64,000 nucleotides of DNA from Cladocopium goreaui (lineage: Eukaryota > Sar > Dinophyceae > Suessiales > Symbiodiniaceae), in NCBI GenBank assembly GCA_947184155.2, contig CAMXCT020000906.1, positions 124,001 through 188,000 on the forward strand, written 5' to 3'. How positions within the stretch are numbered: position 1 is the first letter of the stretch; every line of letters starts with the position of its first letter. Shown in pieces: positions 58,725 to 64,000 of the stretch. The notes beneath the pieces were generated by a model that worked only from the letters and a program-made list of their open reading frames with translations, ran no database searches and was not told the DNA's origin. Position numbers and translations under genes: made by a program.

Positions 58725-61700
58725 CTACGGGTCGCCCTCAGTCTCACTCTTGTCTCTCAGATGTGCTCCAGGTTGAGCTTGCAGCAAGTGAAGAAACTCG
58801 TGCATCGTCCCCCCAGCCTGATCTGCCTTGTTCAGCTCAGGAGTCGGCAGGTGCTGAGAATCGTCAGAGCCATGGGTTGAAGTGGCATGATAGTATGGGA
58901 GTCGCAGGCAGTCTGTGCGTAGCATCCAAACCGTGATCACATTGCCAGCAAACCATGTCGGATATTTCCATACCGCCTGTGGGCGCTGATCATCTTCCGT
59001 GATCAGCCAGGCTGCAGGGTGAGAGGAGTCAATCAGGGTGGGTTGCATCTTCAAAATGGCCTTGCAATGGCCTGCCATGTCCTGTCCAAAGTGTGCCACT
59101 GCTGCCACAGGGATGTAATCTGCTGAGGCGCAGGTCAATCCAGCTGTGCGGAAGACTGGTACAGTCACAGCAGTTTCAATGTCAATGCGACATAAGCTCT
59201 TGGTCACCGCGCCTGCCTCATCTTCACGCATGCGATCAATGTGTAGACAAAGGCAGGCTGGGGCATCCAGCAGCGCCGTGCACATCGATTGCTCCTGGGT
59301 CCAATCAGTCACCAAGGCAGCCAAATTGCAAAAACCAACTGAATGATATTGTGGTGCAATGGAAAGAATGATGGGGGTGTGCATGTTGCTTGAATCAAAC
59401 TTCTGGATGTCTGTGGCAACTGCAAGCCGTCTTTCCCAACGCATGTCAAACGCTGATGATTGCAACCAAGCCAAAGCTCTCTGAGCACATTCGGCGCAGT
59501 CTTTCTGGCCCAGTGCATCTCCCCAATTGTGCACAATGTCCTGAAACCACACTTCTGCCTGTAGGCTTGCTGGTGTATCAGCATGCCTTTGCAAAAAAGA
59601 AATCAAGGTCTCACCGTGCAATCCCCAAAGGTCCTTCATGGGTACCTGTAGACACAAAAGAGTCCAGATCAAGCTATGAATGGTACCATTGCCATAGCAC
59701 CAATTGCGGTCATTCTGGAACTGCAGACCACAAGCGATCTTTGTCAGAGTTGCCACAAGGTCAGAACTCAGGACGCTGACTTGGGTGTGGCCTGTTTCTT
59801 CTGGGGCCTGTGCTTGCCCTTGCCTCGGCCCTTCTGTCCCAGCATCGTCTGCAGGTGAGTTGCCATGGGAGATTGATTCAATGAATGTGGTTTCATTGTT
59901 GCGCCAACCACCATCCAAATCGCATTGAAGGAGATCTGATGCAGCAGCTCGTAAGCTCTGTCCCTCCTGAGGTTGATTTGCATTCTCCATGGAATCACGC
60001 GATCCAACTGGGAGTCCGGTGTCCTCAGTGCATGAAAACGAACCACCAGCTCCGGGTCTTGCATCATCTCGGTGAGCTCCTCCAAGTGCTGGTCCATTTT
60101 GGTGCCCGTCACCGGGGATTTCTTGTCCAGCACCAATTGTTGGGCTTGTGGGTCCCAACGATGAAATGGAAAGCTTCTGTCCGCTAAGATCAAGCCCTTG
60201 GCCAGCGACGTGGTGAACAGTTGATCCGTCTCGTTGCACTTCATGAGCTGGGCCAGTCTGTCCCGCATCTTGTTCAGCAGTGCAAGCACCAGATGTTGTC
60301 TCAGGGGCATCATCAGAGACTTGGACTTCTTCCTCCACTGAACCGTCGCCTCCATCAGGAGGTGAAGCGCACCTGTTGGATCGGGATTCAAAAAAAGAAT
60401 GTATTGATCCATTTTTCGGAGGCTTTGCAGCTCCTGATCGTGACGGATCAGCAGATTGGCCATGGTGGTCAGCATCTGCAGTGCCGGCTGCTGTTGTGGC
60501 ACGTCTGGAGGAAGATCTGCCATCTCTGTGTCTCTGCCGTTTTGGTCGTCTCTCTTGCGTGCTTTGGCCTGTCGTGGGTTCTCCTGGAGTTTCAGTGTCG
60601 GGTCCCTGAAGAGGCTGGCCAGCGCTCCAAACGCCTCCTTCATTTGTTCTGCGGCTGCCATCTCCTGGAGATCCATGAGAGAGTGGGCCACCAGCCAAGA
60701 GGGCTCCAAAGAGCTGAGCCAGCTGCAGCAAAACAGGGCAGGAGCCACGCAAGTGAGAGTGAGCCAAATGAGCTCTTTCAGACAGCAATTCATCAGGTCG
60801 CAACGTGGCAGGCAAATTGTAAATCAGTTCACACAAATGGCACTGGAAATCATCCAAGTTCTGGGCAAGCGCAACTGGCAGAAGTTGTTCCATGTAAAAC
60901 AGAAAAATCTCATTCTGACAGTGATGCTCCTCGCGGATGTGAAGCGCAAGGTCAGCTGTGTGAAGCCGCTCACCGCAGAGGATGCATTGTTGGCGCATCA
61001 GCTGCAAAATCATTGGGTCCTTCCAGGTGTCTGCAAAATTTCTGTGAACCAAAGCCTGTTCAAGCCTGTAACGCATGGGTCTGGGCAATGTGGCAGCCAA
61101 GATCTCCTGAAACATCTGATCTGTGATCACCGTTGGTGCAAAGGGCTCAGTGTCCAAACGATGAAAAGCCATTGCCAGTTGCCTGAACGGAAGCTGTCCA
61201 CGTTTGACCCCTGTAGAGGGATTGCAAAAGCACTGCAAACGATAAAAGACAGAAACAAGGATCATCGTGAGTCGTTGTGACAAGCGCCATAGCCTGGAGT
61301 GAGCCGATTGCAGATGCAAAGACAAATCTGCAGCACGTTGACAGCCCTTGCCACAGGCCTGACAGACCACAGTCAAGCGCAGTCTTGCTTGGGGACTGCG
61401 CAAGATCTCAAGAAATTTGCCCTCCAAGCAGGCCTGTTGCCACATCTCATCCACCTTCAGTGTTTCTGCTGAGGCTTGGGGATTGAAATATATGCATCGG
61501 CCCTGCACTATGTGGGACTTGAGTCCACTGACCGTCAAAAATAACTGTCCACAATGTGCGCAAGCTGAGGAGCCGTCCAGAGAGTCTCGACTGGAGTTGA
61601 AGCTCAAGCCCTGCAGACCATGTTGTACCTGCAAATGCTGCACCAGATCAGTCGTGGTGGGGAAGCTCTCAAGGCAAATCTCACACCTTCTGCGCACGTC

Positions 61701-64000
61701 ATGTACAGGCTCAATGTCTGGGGTGTCGACAGCAGCGCCGTTCACCAAAAGGACAGCTATCTGAGACCAGATGGGGCATGAGTGAGTCCGAAAATACGAC
61801 CCACAGCATCCACAAGGGCTTTCTGATGAAAAAAGATTGGTGAGCTGAATCGCCTTCTGAGGTGCGTACTCCCACAAGTCGGGATGTTGCAAACGAAAAT
61901 GTTGATGAAGTTCTTGGCATCTGCCAACACGATGAGAGCAAATGATGCATTGGGTTGAAAGGTAGGCACACGCCTCAGCCTCCTGCTCCACCTTCTCCCA
62001 ATCTCTATCGTGAACAATCTGCAAGAGGCGTGGCCCAAAGGCCTGTTGGTTCAGATTGTGAAGTTCATCTGCCGTGATCATGCGCAACCCCCGTGCTGCT
62101 GCCATTGGAGTAGTCACGGGTGCAATGGAGCTGATGGTTGCACCTGTTGGTTCCAAAGTCACTGTGCAGGAAGACGGTCCAATGTGTAGCACCTGGCACC
62201 CACGTTCAATGTGACTCTGAAACATGCGCCATGTAGTGAATTGCTTGTGACAAAACTTACATGTAGGGAGCCCTTCAACTGTAAAATTGTGTGCCATCAC
62301 ATGTTTGGTACGAAACATAGTTTGGCCATGCGCTCTGGTGCAATGCCGTCTGAAAGTGCTGACATTCTCCGTGCAAAAGTCACAAAGAGCACATTGGAAG
62401 AATGGGGTGTCAGCACCTGCCTGTGGGCTATGTAGCACGGGTGTCACCAAAGAAGTGGCCTGCACAGTGTCCAGTTGATGTATGAGAGCAGGTAGATGAC
62501 CCCATGTGATCGTGTGAACAAGATCATGTAGAGGTACATGCATACTGCGTTCAGTCAGGGTCCTCAGGAGGTTTTCCGCAGTGGCATGCAACAAGCGCGC
62601 CGGAGATCTTAAATGATGATCTGTCAGAACCTGTTGATTGGTGCGTCTTGTGACATAGGAGTGATCCTGCAACAATTTTCTAATCATGACCATCATGTGC
62701 TTCGTGGCCAGTTGAATGCCATTGTGTGTCAACCCCAATGCAAAAATGCCATAGCTCAAAATCGGATAAACGCATGTAAGCCATAGTTTGTAGCGTTGCG
62801 CACTTGTGAGGCAATGTTTGCCTGTGAGCCACTTCTGCAAACGTCGAAAGCCCGTGTGCATCAAGCTCAACCGATGTTTCAGGCTGTCATCTTCAAAGTT
62901 TCCATAACTGATCACAACCCCCAGATATTTGGTAGATTTGCAAATGGGGATGTACACTGTCTCGGCATTGGGCAGCACGATTTTCAGGCTGTCGCCAGTG
63001 TGGTCATGTTGTACCAATTGCCTTTTGACGGCAAGACTCTGTCGGCCGCGCAGCTCAATGATTGCAGCTGACTTGCTCGTGTTAATGTGCAAATCCATGG
63101 ATGCGAAGGTTGAAATGAGAAAACCTAGTGCTCGATGAAAAAAATAAAAATCCTCCAACGAGACAAAGGAGTCCCCAATATGCAGATCGTCAGCGTAAAT
63201 TGTGACGCATCTTTGGATCCAGGAAAAAGGTGTGTGTGCCATCAAATCATGCAACATGAGAACAATGAAGCCATTCCACAATCCAGGTGCCGCCTTGCAC
63301 CCCTGTCTCACTCCCTTTCCAACAGCAATGGGGCTATCTGTGTGTTCATGTTGCACAAAGTAGCAAGCATCTTCATGCCACGTGGCCAACAAATTAATGA
63401 GGGCATCACTGATGTGAAGCTCCCTCAGTCTGGCAAAAAGTTTGCAGCGGTTGACACTGTCGAATGCACCACGGAGATCAATGCAAATTTGGGCCCCCCC
63501 GTAAAAAGAAAATTGGTGGATTTGCAGTGCCCTTGTGTGGGGGGTGGATCGTTGTTGGCAAACGAGCAATCGAACCGCCGCACAATGCAAGCCTACTCTT
63601 CGGATCGCATCAAGAGTTGACCTATTTTCTAAATATGCCCAAAGGGGGAAAAGGATTAAATGGTCTGAAGCCTCTTTCATGGCTAGATGGATAAGTAGCC
63701 CTATGATGGCCTTACCTATCGGTTCCTGGAGGGCCAACGGCCTCAAGTTATTGGGGGTCACCGGAGGCTTGGAAGGTTTCGGGATCATGAATAGCCATCC
63801 ATGGCGCCATGAACTCGGTATGATTGGGGGATTAAAAGACCACCAGGTGCATAATTTTTCATGGATGAGTGGTGCAAGAAGGCTCGAATGCTGGCGCCAA
63901 ACCACGCCAGGGGCAAATGGCTTGGCGACCGCCTTGGTCGTGGGAATCAAGGCAATGGCTCTCTCAAGCTGTCTCACCGTGAAAGGTACACCTGGGGCTT
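58725..64000 (-). CDS. LINE-type polyprotein: RT, zinc-finger array, ubiquitin-protease-like C-terminus (5' partial)
   Basis: The frame is open to the right edge, so the N-terminus (probably an endonuclease) is outside. From residue 1 = 63977: non-LTR reverse transcriptase with FMIPKPSKPP, RPLALQEPIGK, ICIDLRGAFDSVNR, GVRQGCKAAPGLWNGF and the catalytic TIYADDLHIG (~258). About nine C2H2/C2HC fingers follow from residue ~530 to ~1060 (for example CALCDFCTENVSTFRRHCTRAH, CEICLESFPTTTDLVQHLQVQH). An acidic Ser/Gly-rich linker leads to a C-terminal domain: NWCYGNGTIHSLIWTLL (Cys-box-like), then YIPVAAVAHFGQDMAGHCKAIL and WLITEDD (His-box-like), as in ubiquitin-specific proteases. A non-LTR element moving by target-primed reverse transcription is inferred. 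No frame breaks over 1750 codons, so it may be recent. Confidence 0.85.
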   Translation of the reverse strand, partial: APGVPFTVRQLERAIALIPTTKAVAKPFAPGVVWRQHSSLLAPLIHEKLCTWWSFNPPIIPSSWRHGWLFMIPKPSKPPVTPNNLRPLALQEPIGKAIIGLLIHLAMKEASDHLILFPLWAYLENRSTLDAIRRVGLHCAAVRLLVCQQRSTPHTRALQIHQFSFYGGAQICIDLRGAFDSVNRCKLFARLRELHISDALINLLATWHEDACYFVQHEHTDSPIAVGKGVRQGCKAAPGLWNGFIVLMLHDLMAHTPFSWIQRCVTIYADDLHIGDSFVSLEDFYFFHRALGFLISTFASMDLHINTSKSAAIIELRGRQSLAVKRQLVQHDHTGDSLKIVLPNAETVYIPICKSTKYLGVVISYGNFEDDSLKHRLSLMHTGFRRLQKWLTGKHCLTSAQRYKLWLTCVYPILSYGIFALGLTHNGIQLATKHMMVMIRKLLQDHSYVTRRTNQQVLTDHHLRSPARLLHATAENLLRTLTERSMHVPLHDLVHTITWGHLPALIHQLDTVQATSLVTPVLHSPQAGADTPFFQCALCDFCTENVSTFRRHCTRAHGQTMFRTKHVMAHNFTVEGLPTCKFCHKQFTTWRMFQSHIERGCQVLHIGPSSCTVTLEPTGATISSIAPVTTPMAAARGLRMITADELHNLNQQAFGPRLLQIVHDRDWEKVEQEAEACAYLSTQCIICSHRVGRCQELHQHFRLQHPDLWEYAPQKAIQLTNLFSSESPCGCCGSYFRTHSCPIWSQIAVLLVNGAAVDTPDIEPVHDVRRRCEICLESFPTTTDLVQHLQVQHGLQGLSFNSSRDSLDGSSACAHCGQLFLTVSGLKSHIVQGRCIYFNPQASAETLKVDEMWQQACLEGKFLEILRSPQARLRLTVVCQACGKGCQRAADLSLHLQSAHSRLWRLSQRLTMILVSVFYRLQCFCNPSTGVKRGQLPFRQLAMAFHRLDTEPFAPTVITDQMFQEILAATLPRPMRYRLEQALVHRNFADTWKDPMILQLMRQQCILCGERLHTADLALHIREEHHCQNEIFLFYMEQLLPVALAQNLDDFQCHLCELIYNLPATLRPDELLSERAHLAHSHLRGSCPVLLQLAQLFGALLAGGPLSHGSPGDGSRRTNEGGVWSAGQPLQGPDTETPGEPTTGQSTQERRPKRQRHRDGRSSSRRATTAAGTADADHHGQSADPSRSGAAKPPKNGSIHSFFESRSNRCASPPDGGDGSVEEEVQVSDDAPETTSGACTAEQDAGQTGPAHEVQRDGSTVHHVAGQGLDLSGQKLSISSLGPTSPTIGAGQEIPGDGHQNGPALGGAHRDDARPGAGGSFSCTEDTGLPVGSRDSMENANQPQEGQSLRAAASDLLQCDLDGGWRNNETTFIESISHGNSPADDAGTEGPRQGQAQAPEETGHTQVSVLSSDLVATLTKIACGLQFQNDRNWCYGNGTIHSLIWTLLCLQVPMKDLWGLHGETLISFLQRHADTPASLQAEVWFQDIVHNWGDALGQKDCAECAQRALAWLQSSAFDMRWERRLAVATDIQKFDSSNMHTPIILSIAPQYHSVGFCNLAALVTDWTQEQSMCTALLDAPACLCLHIDRMREDEAGAVTKSLCRIDIETAVTVPVFRTAGLTCASADYIPVAAVAHFGQDMAGHCKAILKMQPTLIDSSHPAAWLITEDDQRPQAVWKYPTWFAGNVITVWMLRTDCLRLPYYHATSTHGSDDSQHLPTPELNKADQAGGTMHEFLHLLQAQPGAHLRDKSETEGDP

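Noticed and set aside
59768-60793. 341-aa minus-strand ORF as a separate gene
   Set aside because: It overlaps the unbroken LINE polyprotein in another frame across its low-complexity linker and shows no domain.

Overview
The window looks like nuclear DNA of a dinoflagellate-type protist (Symbiodiniaceae-like), inferred from several signs. There are very long intronless retroelement frames. Two different retroelement classes each carry a methyltransferase-like domain. Single-copy-looking genes lie in a one-direction cluster, and there is heavy micro- and minisatellite content. I found no bacterial operon signals, rRNA, tRNA or CRISPR array, and no complete dinoflagellate spliced leader, so the assignment is an inference.

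Layout. 1-655: 3' coding fragment (minus) of a giant helicase gene, a diverged relative of the one at 21-27 kb. 657-9494: a nearly intact tyrosine-recombinase retrotransposon (minus) with split direct repeats and the order recombinase, Gag-like, methyltransferase-like/RT/RNase H. 9.5-13.1 kb: (TA)n-rich spacer with one small membrane/zinc protein gene and tandemly duplicated exon-like segments. 13.1-15.4 kb: a dispersed repeat, tetranucleotide repeats and a 0.63-kb foldback element. 15.4-18.3 kb: seven copies of a 433-bp satellite. 19.3-29.9 kb: a plus-strand multi-ORF unit of unknown type. Its ORF2 (2116 aa) combines a DxD-containing domain, an alpha/beta-hydrolase-like segment and an SF1 helicase. 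It is accompanied by five GGTACC-core palindromic hairpins, one of which sits exactly where ORF1 changes frame. 31.0-35.3 kb: the 3' half of a Copia-type element (minus): RNase H, zinc knuckle, methyltransferase-like ORF and a small membrane/zinc ORF. 35.3-36 kb: 16-bp minisatellite. 36-43 kb: duplicated pseudogene debris, including a 1.87-kb near-identical tandem duplication.

43-57 kb: about ten minus-strand genes in a row (dual-specificity phosphatase, RPA-like ssDNA-binding protein, kinase-like protein and unknowns). Most of their 3' ends are followed by one or, more often, two copies of a hairpin. The hairpin has a conserved 16-nt core, TCAGACAGTTCTGGTT, and arms that differ between copies but stay complementary within each copy. 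57-58.6 kb: minisatellites. 58.7-64 kb: the 3' part of a LINE-type element (minus) with RT, about nine zinc fingers and a ubiquitin-protease-like C-terminus, running off the window.

Most likely novel: (1) the variable-arm, constant-core hairpin family and its position just 3' of genes; (2) the giant multi-domain helicase unit, seen twice; (3) zinc-binding and methyltransferase-like modules shared by unrelated retroelements.
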